64,000 bases of DNA from Botrytis cinerea B05.10 (GCF_000143535.2 NC_037310.1:558001-622000); one strand, 5' to 3'; positions 1 to 13,052 are shown, counted from the stretch's first letter. Made by a program: numbers and translations. The notes: generated from the letters alone by a model not told the origin.

Positions 1-85
1 TATGGTCGTTAGTCGAGTTAGCAGTAGTGGTGTTTTCGTTAGTGTAAATTTCCAGCGGGAGCTGTTGCTGAGATGTTGCGCTCAT
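1..85 (-). CDS. Partial open frame, possible retroelement gag start
   Basis: An ATG at 83-85 on the minus strand opens a frame of 28 codons that runs off the window edge without a stop. The peptide starts MSATSQQQLPLEIYT and is rich in Thr, Asn and Gln. Upstream (86-420 on the plus axis) is non-coding, moderately GC-rich sequence with imperfect palindromes, unlike the AT-rich DNA that follows. The layout would fit the 5' part of an LTR retrotransposon reading leftwards, but no integrase or reverse transcriptase is visible and no LTR pair can be shown. It may equally be the first exon of an ordinary gene. Confidence 0.25.
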   Translation of the reverse strand, partial: MSATSQQQLPLEIYTNENTTTANSTNDH

Positions 86-3000
86 GGTGTGTGGTGTGGA
101 CAATCTCTTTGTTGCCTTACTACTTGGAAAATTTGATGATATGTATACCCTACAATCTGTAGGAGGAGAGGGAACCGTGCTTCCTAACTTTTAATCGCTT
201 GGGTAAACATCGGTTCACCTACCCCTGATAGGTTGGTGGACACGTCAGACTGCGGGTCCATGCCCGCCTAAACCGGGGACCATAATTTCACTTACTTGCA
301 TTTCTGGATGCAGGAATTATAGGGCGCCGGGCTACCCGTACCCCCCACCCCCCCGGGGAAAATTTGTGATGGAGGCCACTTTAGTGGTTCAGCGTCTTTC
401 GAAGTGCCGAGGCGTAATTGCGTCTTATTGTGACCGTGCTTAACCCTATATATAGTGGCTTAAAGCCAATTAAAATGTTACACTCTTTGAAAATTTGTAC
501 TTTGAACTTCAACAGGCCGAAGTATTGTAAAATGTATATCTCAGTACAATAATCTGTCAAAATGAATTAATTTCTTGAGAATCTCAATTTGACCTTCCTA
601 GAAAGCCTATCAAAAGTCTTGAAAATTTTATGAGGGAGAGAAGACGTGAAGAAAGGACTATCATTTTAATTTAAGTATAGTACGTATTCTATTAAAAGAT
701 ATACACAATGGAGTTGACTATACCAGTCGTTTTGATTGCCTAATACGCGTAATGTCCTTTGCGTGCTTTTTAATCAAGTTTTTAGTAAATGTGGATCTTA
801 CAGATAAGACTTACCCTTTTAATCTGTAGTTTCTGTAGTTTCTGTATTTATATCTTACAAAAAGGTAGATAGACAGGATTTGCACATACTGTTTCTCAAA
901 CCTAGAAGGCTTGTGAGTTATAAAGTGAGAATCCGCCCAGCCCCACTTATCAAGTGGCTCGGGTTTTTTTCTACTTTAGTAATGTCAACGACTTCCGGGA
1001 GTATTCAGAAGCTTTACCGCCGGGCTACAAAAACTTAAAAGACTAGACGAAAACCTAACATATTAAAAGGCCAATCTAGAATGTCTACCTTACTCTCATA
1101 TATATAGCGGGGTAGAACAAGAACAGGTTAGGATTAATGTCACGTTGTAATAATAAACTAAATTTTAGACTACGCAAAAATTATCCATATCCGTGAGTGA
1201 ACTGTAGGTAATCTGTCTTGTGGATTACTCGCTAATAGCCGGCTCTCTATGAATCAGCTATCTCTTTCCGAGTCGGGGAAAGTAAGTCTCCCCGGAAGGC
1301 AAATCTCCCTGGAAAGTCAATGTCCATGGAAAGCAAGTGTCCCTCTGAGGAAATTGCATTAGAATTTGATTTATTCTTACTAAAAAAACTTGAGGGAATA
1401 CTTCTTTTCCGGGGACACTTACTTTCCCCGATTCGAAACGACGAGGCAGCTGATTTATGGAGAGCCGACTAATATGAGGGGTTCTATCTACCCTATAGAC
1501 TATCCGCTAGAGATCCTCCCACTCCGCGAGTTATCTGTGGATTATGTATGGATTATTTATAATCCCTACTTTCGACCAAATTGAAGCTATTGTTAAATCT
1601 TTTTATGACCTAAAAGTGATCCGAGCGTAGATTATGTACAAGTAGTTTTATGATCCGCGAATGAATGAATATCCATAGATAATCTATAGATACTTCACCG
1701 ATTACCCGCTTTAAATTTTCAAATACCTACTCCACAATGAATTTTCTACTGATCATTCGTTAGTATTGTTGTAGGAACTTGCATCTTCCGAAAGTCTAAG
1801 GGGACAAAATAACTAAAAAAGCTCTAGATCGTACATTTAGAGGCCTAGATTAAAAGCAACTTTCACATTTAAGGTTATTATAACGCTTACACTCAACGGG
1901 GAGCAAGGTTGAGGGGCCGGTACATGTAGATCTTCAGCCTCGCGTTAGACTTAGTATTGTCAGGGTACTATATTAGTGAATATGTCGAATGAATATTGAA
2001 ATGATAAGTAAGAGACCATACAATAACAAATTTCGATCAAATCAAAACAAATGATGTACTTTATTAACCCTGAATATATGTCGATCCTTGTATAATCCCT
2101 GAATACTCCAATGATCTTATATCCTATCCTTGATTCCTATTCTTATCTATACTTTTGTAGCATTATAGATTATGGTCTTGTTGTAGATTCAAGCTTGTAG
2201 ATCATTGTATTTAAGGTTTGCGACTAAGAAAATCCCTCAGCTTTCAGTTGCCCTTACCCCAGCCTACTCAGGGTTCCCTCGAGCGACTAACCTCGTATCC
2301 GGGGTGAAAAGTATCCTTTCAGAATCCGCGTACGTAGTCTGTAGAAAAAACGTCAAGTTAAAAAAAAAAGCAATAATTTTACTCCTTAATATAATCTTAT
2401 TTCTCATTATATTTATGTATAATTTTTCATTACAGTATTTCACTACTAGGTCTTACTTATTATTCTATATTAAGTTAATTAATAATAAAGATCTAACTTA
2501 AAGAAAATCTTTACTTTCTGTATATATAGTAATATATAATAAGAGTCTAAAATATATAACTAAAAGCTAAGAAAGTTTTTATTATTAATCATTATTATAA
2601 GATATTCGACTTATAGAGATAAAAATATAAGCTCAATTTTTATATTCTTTTCAATATATTATATCAAATTCTTTAAATATGTCAGTTTAGAGACTTGTTT
2701 TCAAGAAAGCTTTTAATATTCTTATTATATTAAAGCTCGAATAATAGATTTCTAGAGAATATAATCATAATCTGAGACTCTTATATTACCATCATATTAT
2801 TCATTAAACTCTCAAATGCTTGGGAAAAAAATTTAATCAAATTCATTATTTGATTAAATTTAATAAGATTATTAAGTTAAAAGTATATAGAATCGGACTT
2901 TTTCTATACCGTCTTTTCCGTACATCGCGTGCCGTGATTAATTAGTTTTCGGTTCATTAAGAAGCGAAGTCGATGTTATACTCTCATCTCTCATTATTGA

Positions 3001-3956
3001 AAAGTTGTAAGCATATGAACTGCAGGTAAAAAACTGTAGTGATTTCGCTGATCTCTGCCACGTAGCCGTACCTTCTCTTTGTGGACAGAATCCTTGATAT
3101 CAAATGAAAGATAATCGAAGTGATTTATCTTATTGATCTAATTAGAGCCTTGCTTAGCAATTCATCTGTATTTAGATGGTAGTTGTCATATGATAGCTAA
3201 GATTTCTTCACGATAGATTTCTGGTGGCATATACAGTATGACCCATAATGCAAGATAAACAATGTGCTTACAGCTGCTTTCTCGGTCCGAATTGACCGTT
3301 ACATTCAGTACCATGCATGATGCACGATACACAAGATGTACTATCATACCTCCTGTACCTCGTACATACCCGAAAGATCGTGAGAAAGTATGGTTATGCT
3401 CACTTGCATATCATTCCAGATCATAGCATTCTCATTGGCCGAAAGGGCGTAGTAGAGCAGGGTAATTTGGGAGAACTTTCAGGCAGCATGCATTAACATA
3501 CTTTTCACGATCTTTTGGGCAGGTACGGAGTAGGTTGTTTTGATCTCCAATTTTAGATGCTGTGAAGCATTGAATGTCCTGTCACATGTTCTGAATAACC
3601 TCATTTCTTTCTCAAGATCATATGATACCATGTCTTATTGTGTGATCCGTAAAGCTCCGGATAATGGCTTGTTTGACAGTCTTGTACACGACTATTTAAA
3701 TGGCTCTTGAAGCCCACTTCTAGTCAGGAATAATTCAATCCAGTTTCTTTACATTTCACAGACACATACGAGATAAGTTCTGACAGTTAAAGCTCAAAGT
3801 TGACATCCTGCCTTGACTTCCCCTCAAGATTCATAGGCTTAGATACGTCCAACCTTCGCCAGAACAAATTTCGCCTCCTATCCAGCCAACTCACCAGTAT
3901 CTTATCAGCTCGTTCTTGTGAAGACTTATTCCAAAGCTTCTTTCCACACCTCCACA
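86..3956. other. AT-rich intergenic DNA with repeat debris
   Basis: No convincing gene. GC-richer islands at about 230-420, 900-970 and 2205-2345 look like remnants of mobile elements, and 2345-2900 is extremely AT-rich. The inverted-repeat element near 1231-1476 is listed separately. The last few hundred bases are the promoter side of the dioxygenase gene. Confidence 0.6.
1231..1476. repeat. Inverted-repeat element with 17-bp units
   Basis: Four head-to-tail 17-bp units with consensus GGAAAGNAAGTNTCCCY lie at 1277-1293, 1294-1310, 1311-1327 and 1328-1344. Two further units in reverse orientation lie at 1394-1410 and 1411-1427. Outside them the flanks form an inverted repeat: the plus strand at about 1233-1260 (TAGCCGGCTCTCTATGAATC) matches the reverse complement of about 1447-1474 (TAGTCGGCTCTCCATAAATC). 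The arrangement, outer arms plus subterminal short repeats, resembles a non-autonomous DNA transposon with transposase-binding repeats; that function is inference. Confidence 0.6.
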
Positions 3957-5303
3957 ATGGCAGTCTCAACTACATTGACCCAAACCATCACTTCACCTGC
4001 AGTAACCAATTATAGGCCTCTGGTATTTCAAAAGCACCTCTACCCACTCCAGCTAAGTGGGAGCCTATCACGCTACCAGCAGAGGGAGCTTACTCCCTTA
4101 GTAGGCACAGCCTTCGACGACCTCGACCTTGCCAAGATTCTGCAATCAGGGGGGCAGGAATCTGACGCTATAATCCGCGACTTGGCCATCACTATCTCAC
4201 AACGTGGCGTATGTGTCTTCCCTGGACAGAAGAACTTGACAGTTGCCGATCAGAAATTGCTCTGCCATCGACTCGGCCAATTGACGACTCGTCCATACAC
4301 TTCAGGTTTGAACATTCACCCATTGAACCAGACGGAACTACCAGATGGAACGATTGATGCCGAGTTGACGACATTGGCGTGAGTGTTTGCTCCTTCCCTT
4401 TCCTAAAGCTCCTGGCTCAATCAGAATCGCAAGCGTAAGAACAAAAAAGAACTAAATTACTGCAAATAGACGCGACCCCAAGAAGAAGCTCGTTCAACAA
4501 GCTGGCTTCGGCAAGAAGGAGAAGAAGCAATCCCACTCAGATGGATGGCACACGGACTGTAGCTACGAGAACATACCCGCTGACTACACTATGCTACACA
4601 TGAAAGTAACTCCTGCGTCAGGAGGCGACACCCTTTTCGCCTCTGCATACGAAGCCTACGATCTGCTCTCGCCTTCCATGGCGAAGATGCTAGAAAGATG
4701 CCAGGTATGACTTATTGTCCATGATCCATTGGTGTTCCTAAGTGTATTTAATGAAGAAAATATACTCACACCCTCAACAGGCAACTTTCATGCCACCCGG
4801 CCATCGTCCCGAAAACATCGTCGATCGCATGTGGAAAGGGCCACGAGGTGCCCCCGAGAACGTTGGTCCTGAACTGCGAGCAACCCACCCCGCCGTACGC
4901 ACGAATCCCGTGACAGGATGGAAGAGTCTTTATGCGATGGGTCACCATCTCGAGGCTATTGAAGGTCTGGGTGATCTTGAGAACCGCATGGTTTTGGAGC
5001 TACTGGAGCGCTTGCTCGTCGATAACCACCAGCTGCAACTTCGTGTGAAGTGGGAGGCTGATGACCTTGTCATCTGGGATAACCGGGCGGTATACCATGT
5101 ATGATCTTCCTCTTCTCTAGTGTCTTCTCTCTTTCCTGCCTGATTTATTGCTGGGAAATGGACTAACAGAATAATGTTGATAATAGTGCGCTACTTTTGA
5201 CTACACGGCTAAGCGGGTGGGAAATCGTATCTGTGGGTGTGGCGAGAAGCCTTACCTCGATCCACGGTCCTCGGGACGAAGATATGCCCTAGGACTGAAC
5301 TGA
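3957..5303 (+). CDS. TauD/TfdA-type Fe(II)/2-oxoglutarate dioxygenase
   Basis: Four exons join to 363 residues: 3957-4378, 4470-4704, 4781-5098 and 5187-5303. Introns are 91, 76 and 88 nt, all GT..AG. The ATG at 3957 is preferred over one at 3918 because of its CACA-ATGG context and because the earlier one only adds a short leader. The product belongs to the taurine/sulfonate dioxygenase superfamily, which hydroxylates a substrate next to a sulfonate or similar group using 2-oxoglutarate, iron and O2. The iron facial triad is visible as H168 and D170 (DGWHTD) and H325 (WDNRAVYH). The 2-oxoglutarate arginine is probably R335 or R339. The end GRRYALGLN is typical. A lysine-rich stretch (145-160) precedes the HxD motif. 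Substrate cannot be named. It stands alone, with a transporter 1.8 kb downstream on the other strand. Confidence 0.9.
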
Positions 5304-7082
5304 TTGCAGTTATCGGGTGTCATAGAAGTCCGTGAGCTATAGAAGTGATTTATACGAAGGATGGAGTTATGAAACACATCAAGATGTGGCTGTACTTTTC
5401 TTTATATACATGAGTTCTAGTCAGTTAAATATTACACTCTTTGAGAATTTACATAATGAATTTTATTTGAGGAAAGTATCTTAGATGTGTATGGTGAATT
5501 GTCAGCAATGGTTTAGGATTATCGATCTTAAATCATCTCATTATATTTATTATTATCATTATATATTACTAAATAATCCAATAATGTTTATCATATTCAC
5601 AAGATTATCTATAATCGCTATATATATGCATATGTATACATATATGTGTGTATATATAAGTATAGTATTTATATAGATTGAAGCTGAAAAAAGAGAAGAG
5701 TTGGAAAAGAAGAAGAGATAGAGCTTAGAATGAAAAAAAAAAAAATGGAATTAAAGTTAGAATTGAAAGAAATTTGAAGAGTTAAATATGAAAATGTAAT
5801 AGAGGAAACTAAAAAAACAATTAGAAGAATAATTGAGAAGAAGTTGAAAAAGAGTTAAAGATAAAGTTAGAATTGAAATTAAATAAAGAGAAGTAATTTA
5901 ATTATAATACGTATATCTATTAAGATAATGTATTAATATAATATTTATTAGACTCCGAGTAGTTTAATTCATTCTATATCTGTTGATATCATCATGGAGA
6001 TGATGAAGTCAATATAGTACTATGGTTCACACTATTGTGATATTACTTAGGGTTCTAAAAGCTGGGACTACGAAACATATTGCTGTAGTGCCGAAAGGCG
6101 CTAGCGCAAGCGCTAGCACGGTCACATGATCCCTTTCCCGTCAATATCTTATAATTGTTTATCTCTATTTTATAATTACAAGATAGGGAAATATATATTA
6201 CTTACTAAGGAGCGATTATTTAATAGAGTATATATAATATAATTAATATTCTAGAATCATCTGAGATATTTTATACTTTTATAGGTTATTACTAAAGTAA
6301 TTGACCCTAACTCATATAACAAATCCAAAATCGAAATCGAGATTCGATTAAAAGCAAAAAGGTTTATATAGAAAAGGATTTCTTCATTATGTAAAGTTTT
6401 GTATTCAAAAATAATTGTTGGTTTTATTACTATAATTATTAGAATTATAATCTTATTGAATTTCTATCTGAAATTTAATCTAAATTATTTTAAAAAATCA
6501 CTAAACACTTTCACATAATCCTAGAAATAGCTTTCATAATACTTTTATATCATTTACTATCCCTGATTTACTTTTTAATTATAAGCTTTATTATTATATA
6601 ATATTATAAAAAAATATATTTAGTAAATAACATAATCTGACTTTAATACAAATAGACTCTTTTATTTAAAATTTATTATTTGAAACTAAAAGTTAGAATT
6701 AGCTATAGTATTTTTAAATCCAAGAAATTCATTAAAATTCAATTAATTGAAATAAGTTTTATAAAATACAAATATTTAAGTTAATTATACTAATACTGTA
6801 AAAAAGCATATTTTAATGTAGAGTTAAAGTATTAAAGAATTTATTATACTAATGAAGTATTCACTCCGTCAACCACTGATTCTACCACTACAGGGAGTAG
6901 GAAGACCTCCTAAATAAACAAATTATGAATCTAATTAATAGGAGATATCCCCTATGAGTCGTATCATTGAATATCTCGTACATTATAAAACGACATGTAA
7001 AAAAGATGGTTATTCCGTGGTAATTAGAGATCGTAGGGATATGTAGGTTATTGATGAGTCCCTGTTTCTCAAAGTCGAAGGT
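5304..7082. other. AT-rich intergenic DNA
   Basis: No gene seen. The stretch holds TA/TG microsatellite (about 5600-5670), purine-rich low-complexity sequence (5670-5900), and one GC-rich island at about 6085-6140 with a perfect 8-bp stem at 6100-6117. The strong AT bias and lack of open frames fit DNA degraded by repeat-induced point mutation. Confidence 0.6.
6100..6117. repeat. Perfect short palindrome
   Basis: Arms GCTAGCGC and GCGCTAGC are separated by AA. It sits in a GC-rich island of about 50 bp inside very AT-rich DNA, so it is probably part of an inserted element and not a terminator of the neighbouring gene. Confidence 0.6.
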
Positions 7083-10000
7083 TTACGCCTTGTTGCTCTT
7101 CTCGTCCTTGACTTTCTTCGGCATGCGGACTAACCAGTAGATTGCCAATGCCCCAATGACGTTGACAAAGATGTAGACCCAAACTATGCCAAGGTTCCTC
7201 CATGCTTCACTCCAGTAAACAGAGATGCTCGCCAAGTATTCATTTGTATCGATAATTGGACAGTACAAACAGTCGCTGGTTGCATTGCTATTAAGGACAT
7301 AACCACTAGTGGCAGTGATATATTCGTCGAGATACTGCCCACAGGTCGATCCGGAGACAGGTTGCATGAGGAGGTACTCGTTAGCAGCGCACGTGATATC
7401 CGTGTTTGCTACACCGGCTGATAACATTCCCGCAACTATATATGTAAACGGAGATACCCGATACATAAAGATCCAGAAACCAGGTAGTGAGTCTTTTGTT
7501 GCCAGAACACCACAGAAAATCAGTGATAGCGAAAATAGCAGGTTGGCAATATTCGCACCCTCTGCGGCTTGGTCCATTCCCGCCACAATCATAATGGCGA
7601 ATGTTGAGGTGAAAACGAGGTATGTGAGCATATAGAGAAACATCAGTGCGCCCCTCTCAGCAACGGCGTCGGTTGGTACCGCATTCTGCTGAAATCCGAT
7701 TGGATAGTACCAGGTCAGATACATAAACACTGCTAGGAGAACATTCCAGGGCATTTCGACAATGATATTCGACAGCACGAATGCTTTCCACGAATATGTT
7801 TTGGACGGTCTTTCACGGACCTCATATAGAGATCTTTGAGTAACGAAATTAGGCATGATCTGTTGTGCGAGTTGTCCGAAAACACTGAGAAGCATGAAGA
7901 GTGAGAACGTCTGGTTTTGTAAGCCCTGTCGAGTATTTTTGGCATGGAAGAAGGAAAAGCCAATAAACATAGCCTAAGGTTTACAATTAGCTCCAATTTA
8001 AAAATTAAAGAGAGGAAAACGGACGGAACCGATAGATAACGCGGCCTTTGAATAAATGTACGAAGGTGTGCGCCAGTACTGTTCGAATACCCTTTTGGTG
8101 ACTTCCCGAAACTGGAGAGTGAACGGTGCTGCAAATTCATCGTACAAGCCCTTCTGATGACTCACATCTCTCGTAGCCGCGATCTGGGGTCGAGTCTCTA
8201 TCAGATTGGTAAGTTCCCTTTTCGTCTCTGTGTACTCGGGACTTGATAACCATGTCTGTAGCCAATCGATTTCCGAACTTGAGCCAGGAGCAGCACCAAT
8301 AATTTCAAGCATCCACTCCGCCGGGTTTGCTTCCGGGGGACATTTAGGAGCACCGTTTCTCTCGAAATAATTAGTTAGAGTCTTGGAGTTCTGACCAATT
8401 TCCCCGAAATACACGGTCCTACCACCCTTTGCAAGGAATAACAACCGATCAAATCGTTGAAAGAGCATAGCTGATGGCTGGTGAATCGTACATAGAATGG
8501 CTTGTCCGCTATTTTTTAGCTTTTCCATCAAGTTGCAGATAATCCATGATGTTTGACTGTCCAGACCAGAGGTGGGTTCATCCAGGAAGAGTAGAAGTTG
8601 TGGCTTAGCGGCAAGCTCAACCCCGATCGTCAGTCTTTTTCGCTGTTCCACGTTTAAACCTTCCCCGGGAACTCCAACAACAGCATCAGCGTAGAGTTCC
8701 ATGTCTAGGAGATCAATAACTTCATCGACATATTTGAGTTTCTCTTCTCGGGATACGTGGCCTGGTTGTCGTAAAAGTGCACTGAAAGTCAATGCCTCCC
8801 TCACAGTCGTGGTCAACAAATGTAAATCCTGTTGTTGAACATACCCAGTGCTCCGTTGAAAAGATTGATCCCGTTGTTGGCCGTCAACAAGCATTCCTCC
8901 GGTGATCACGCCCATTGTGACACGGCTAGCAAGCACATCAAGAAGGGTTGTCTTGCCTGCCCCAGATACACCCTGCAGCATGTTAGTATTTCTTTGATCA
9001 AAATAAACAGTGACGAGGTTATCAGTACCATGAGAGCAGTGAGAGTCCCTGGTTTAACCCATCCGTTAACGTGGTCCAAAATTCGTCGTGGCTCGCCCTT
9101 GATCTTAATGTCGTAGCAAACATCCTCCCAGTGAAATATGGCCGCCTGATCACTGATAATAGCTGGCTGAACTGTCTTGCTATCGTTATTCTGGTAATGA
9201 ACTGGCTTCTCAGATGGAGACTCGACGTCAGTTGTTTTCTTAGCTAGTAACTTGGCAGCAACAACGCCCCGAGGGAAAAGGAGAACCTCTCCCTTTGATT
9301 TCTTTTCAGTGATATACTCTGTTGCGAGAACGTGGGTTGCACAGAATCCTATGGCGAACGCGATAACGATACCAAGATTCCTAAGAAAGATTTGGTTAAT
9401 TCTGATTTTAACTTACAGATAAGCTTGTCACTTACCTCCACTTATGTTCATGCTTGTACTGGAAAGCAGAGTTAATGTAGTCGTCTCCGTTGACAAAATT
9501 CTGACCAGGCTTGGCACCAACTGCAGCACATATAATCTCTTGACCTACGCTCGCAGCATATGCGGCACCTGCAGGGACGTACTGGGTACATGAGTAGTTT
9601 CGGCCGCTGAATTCGTTTACCATGAGACTCTCGAAGGCGTAAGACAGAGGGTCGAGATAATAAATCCATTTCGACCAACCAAGGATATAAGGCTTTGGAA
9701 TCGCGAATCCAGAGTAGATGAGCAATGAAAGAATGACAATCGAACCCGGCGCCAAAGCCTGAGCCAGGGTCCGAGAGCTTGCGGCGATAGTTCGAAAGAC
9801 CATAGACATTGCAAGTGTAAGCAAGAAGCTCGTCAAAACGAAGAAGAAGAAGGGCCCTGGTTCTCGTTTTAAGTTCGTCAAGAAGTATAGGGGAACATTA
9901 AATGTAAATGCATTTAGTATCTTGTAAGGCATATCAGTTAGCATCGAGGCGAACGCCTCAGCTGAGGGGTGGTACAGGGCGTATCTGGCGTGCTTTTCGA

Positions 10001-11863
10001 CGATGCCTCGCTGGGCATACAGGATGAGAATCTAGAAAACTGAGTAAAAGGAAACTAAGAAAGAGAGATAGGGGTTTATACCTCAAGTGAACTGGCGATG
10101 GCGTTAATCAAGACAGCGAAGAATAGAAGAGATCCTCGGGAGAAGAAACTGCCGGCGTCTTCTTTTAGGTTATAGAAGACGCTTCCGACGACAACAGCCA
10201 TGATGAAGTTACTGACCAACTGGGTGATTGTCAGACTTGGGTCACCCTGTAGTCTTTTGAACCCTCGCCATAGGCAGAGGTTGATTTGCTGAATATAATC
10301 TAGAGTATATGGAGACTTGACGCGCCTGTAATTTATTAGCCGAAGAAAGCTAGACAGGCCTTCAGGGATCAAAACTCACTGTCGTTTAGACTGTTGTGCT
10401 TTCCTAGATACTTGAAACCTCTCCAAATGCTCACCACCAATGGGATATCTTTGGTTATACGCAGCAATCTCTTCCAACAGGCGAGCTCTTTCACCACTAG
10501 ACTTCCAGATTGCAGCAAACTCACTCGCGGTTTTCGGAACTCTATCTTCCCATCCTGGCCGGACGACTCTCTCCTCCGCACTCGTCATAGAGGTAAGAAA
10601 GTCGCAATCTGTCTGTCTATCTGGGCACTGGAATCCTAGGTTCTCGAAGTAGCTCTTTGCGCTCTCGGTATGACCAAAGAAGATCTGGTGGCCCTCGTAT
10701 AGAACGGTCACCTTGTCAAAAATATTGTATGCAGCGCCTGGTGCTTGATAAATAGCAACACAAGCAGTTGTGCCGGTAAGATCAGTGGATTGACGAAGTG
10801 TCTTGCAGAATTCAATTGCATTGGCTGAGTCAAGGCCTCGGGTACTGTTGTCCCAACACTGCAAGGGAGCTCCACTGAGGGAGGCCTCGGCGATACTGAC
10901 ACGTTTCCTTTCACCACCACTTACTCCCCGTATGAAATCGTCACCGACCCGGGTATTCATAGTGTGAGTAATACCAAACATTGCCATAATAACGTCTCGC
11001 GTCTGAGTTGCGTAGGTCCACTTGTCGACATTGCCTGGCAAATGTCTTGGGGCCCTTGCCATTGCTGCAAAAGCTAGAGTATCACCAACGCTGAGCATAG
11101 GAAAGTGCACGTCTACTTCTGCCGTGTAGATTGCTTCGCCACGGAACTGTGTTCTCATGTCTTTAGCACTGATACCTGTTGGCGAATCATATTAGCTCAT
11201 TAATCTTCTTCGGGCAGCTTTGAACGTACCTTGGTAGTTGAGTTCAGACTCTTCACCAAGATAAATACCATGAGTTTCACCGGCGATTGTTTTCAGTAAG
11301 GTCGAACAGCCAGACCCTGGGGGTCCCAGAACAACAAGCATCTCCCCGCTCTGCACAAGGCCATCGAAGTCGTGCAAAATATCAATCCTTTGTGGGCGTT
11401 GAGTTCCGGTTATCGTCCGGAGTAGGCCTCCAAGCCCCAACCACGCGTTTACGACGTTCTTTTGGTAATCTGTTGCATTTCCATAACCATAAACATTGAG
11501 GTTGCGAAATCCGATTCCGGCGGTTCTATCGGGAAAATTCTCCGGATCTCTTGACTTGAGGTGCAGCAGACTTTTGACCCATGCACGGGGCTTGAAGTTC
11601 TCAGACATAGGATCGAGTTTTGAACCTGGGACTGGGTTGAAAGGGCCATTTTCAGTATCAATGGTTGAATATGCTGAGCGAGCAGTCATTTTCCTCGCAA
11701 GCAACGTGATCTCAGCAGTATGGTCCGTATCTGATCCCGAAGTGATATCGTTCGAGGAGTCAGAACGGTCGTTTTCCATCTTGATATCAATTGCTGTCTC
11801 CGGACGGGAACTGGTGCCCAGTGTATCCCTCGAGTGTGTGGACGTTTCCTCCATGCCAGCCAT
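7083..11863 (-). CDS. PDR-type (ABCG) full-size ABC transporter
   Basis: Seven exons on the minus strand: 11863-11230, 11175-10380, 10325-10082, 10031-9436, 9380-9029, 8972-8025 and 7973-7083. They sum to 4461 nt, giving 1486 residues, the usual fungal PDR length. Introns are 50-56 nt. The order is NBD1-TMD1-NBD2-TMD2 (reverse topology). NBD1 has Walker [13 protein letters not shown] (180-191), signature VSGGERKRV and the PDR-specific degenerate Walker B ending [13 protein letters not shown]2 has Walker [10 protein letters not shown] (about 875), LNVEQRKRL in place of the signature, and [13 protein letters not shown]. Such plasma-membrane pumps export azoles, phytoalexins and other hydrophobic compounds; the substrate here is unknown. 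The start is the first in-frame ATG, although the frame stays open about 35 codons further upstream without an ATG. Confidence 0.95.
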
Positions 11864-12927
11864 AGAAATGTGTCGAAGTACAACTTCTAGGTCAAGGGCA
11901 TCAATGTCTGTTGAACGAAAATATGATAAGAACGCCCAAATGTCAAGGCGAGCTAGAGCAATGGGCTAGGAGAATTCGAGTCGAATCGTGTGCTGTTTAA
12001 GAACACACCTTGCATCTCGGGAATCTGTTATTATCTCACTAGTGCTAGAATCTATCTGCGGGAACGGATTCTAGGCGTATGTTCGGAACTCCAAGCACTA
12101 GATACTGATGGACTTTCGGGGCAATCTCAAGGCCGTGGATTCGCTCCCAGCTGATGTGATTCGTTTTATCAATCAAAGTGTCCACAATTCGACGAGCATG
12201 TACTTGATAGCTAGGATAATACTTTTAAACCCAATTAGTACTTACTGTACAAGAATTTATGTATGTCTGAGAGAATGAGAATCTTGCTACTGCTTATACA
12301 AGGCAATAACCAGGTCATGGAGATAGCCTCTTTTACACTGGAGCTATTTCTGTACGGACTGTACTTCTATATCCCTTCGCATCCCATATCCAGGAACCCT
12401 AAGTTCTTCAAAGCTTCAATTATATGATCTAACAGTTGTGACTTCAATTACTCAGCATTTTCACGTCAATGTACCATACCCACGACTTTGGTCGTACAGT
12501 GACTTAGATCCCAAAATCCTTACCAGTCAACCTCACAGCCTCACCATATATGGACGAGAAATCGAACTCGACTTTTATTCCACTTGTCAGAAATGTAAAA
12601 ATGATGAAAATGGAGCTTTGATCAGTTTAGACAATTTTCCATCTCGGTTTCGTTGAAGGGAGGGATAATCTGCGGGGCCAATGCCGTTCGGGGGCAAGAT
12701 GAATGCTTGTGCTATACTAAACAATCCTAGGTAGTACCAAGGGGAGCGTTTTCTTTCAGATTTTAGTCAAAAATATCTTGAAAAATGATATGTGAGTTCT
12801 CGTTCAAACGGATATTTAATTGTCCCTCGCCATTGAATATGTTAGCCTTACTTGTTTAGTTTTCGGGGTAATGTTGTCCCGCATCCGACTTCGGAAATGG
12901 AATGGAATGTAATTGAGATTCCGTATA

Positions 12928-13052
12928 CTATGGTGTAGGGAAAAAAATATGTTACACCGCCTTTGTTTTGCCATCAAAAGAATCATTCTGCCCACACAAA
13001 ATGATCCTGACTAGCGAAGGCGGTGTGACATAACTTATTCCCGACACCATAG
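12928..13052. mobile_element. MITE with TA target duplication
   Basis: The 36-bp ends at 12926-12961 and 13019-13054 (counting the TA) are inverted copies with 31 of 36 positions identical; both start TACTATGGTGT and finish ACACCGCC. TA lies on each side (12926-12927 and 13053-13054), as expected for insertion by a Tc1/mariner-type transposase. The interior is only about 55 bp and has no open frame, so the element is non-autonomous. No second copy was noticed in this window. Confidence 0.75.

Noticed and set aside
1277..1344. CRISPR-like array of 17-bp repeats
   Set aside because: The units are head-to-tail without spacers, in a fungal genome; not a CRISPR array.
1390..1584. 64-codon plus-strand frame
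   Set aside because: It begins at a TTG, runs through the right arm of the inverted-repeat element and has no features; chance frame.
2205..2501. 98-codon frame
   Set aside because: No ATG at its start; the second half is AT-driven low-complexity sequence, and the first half looks like repeat debris.
3957..11863. Dioxygenase plus transporter as a biosynthetic or detoxification cluster
   Set aside because: Only two genes, 1.8 kb of decayed DNA apart and on opposite strands, with no third pathway gene; co-function is not supported.
12438..12656. 72-codon frame with ordinary composition
   Set aside because: No recognisable motif, no splice partner, and it begins at a non-ATG codon in the PDR upstream region.
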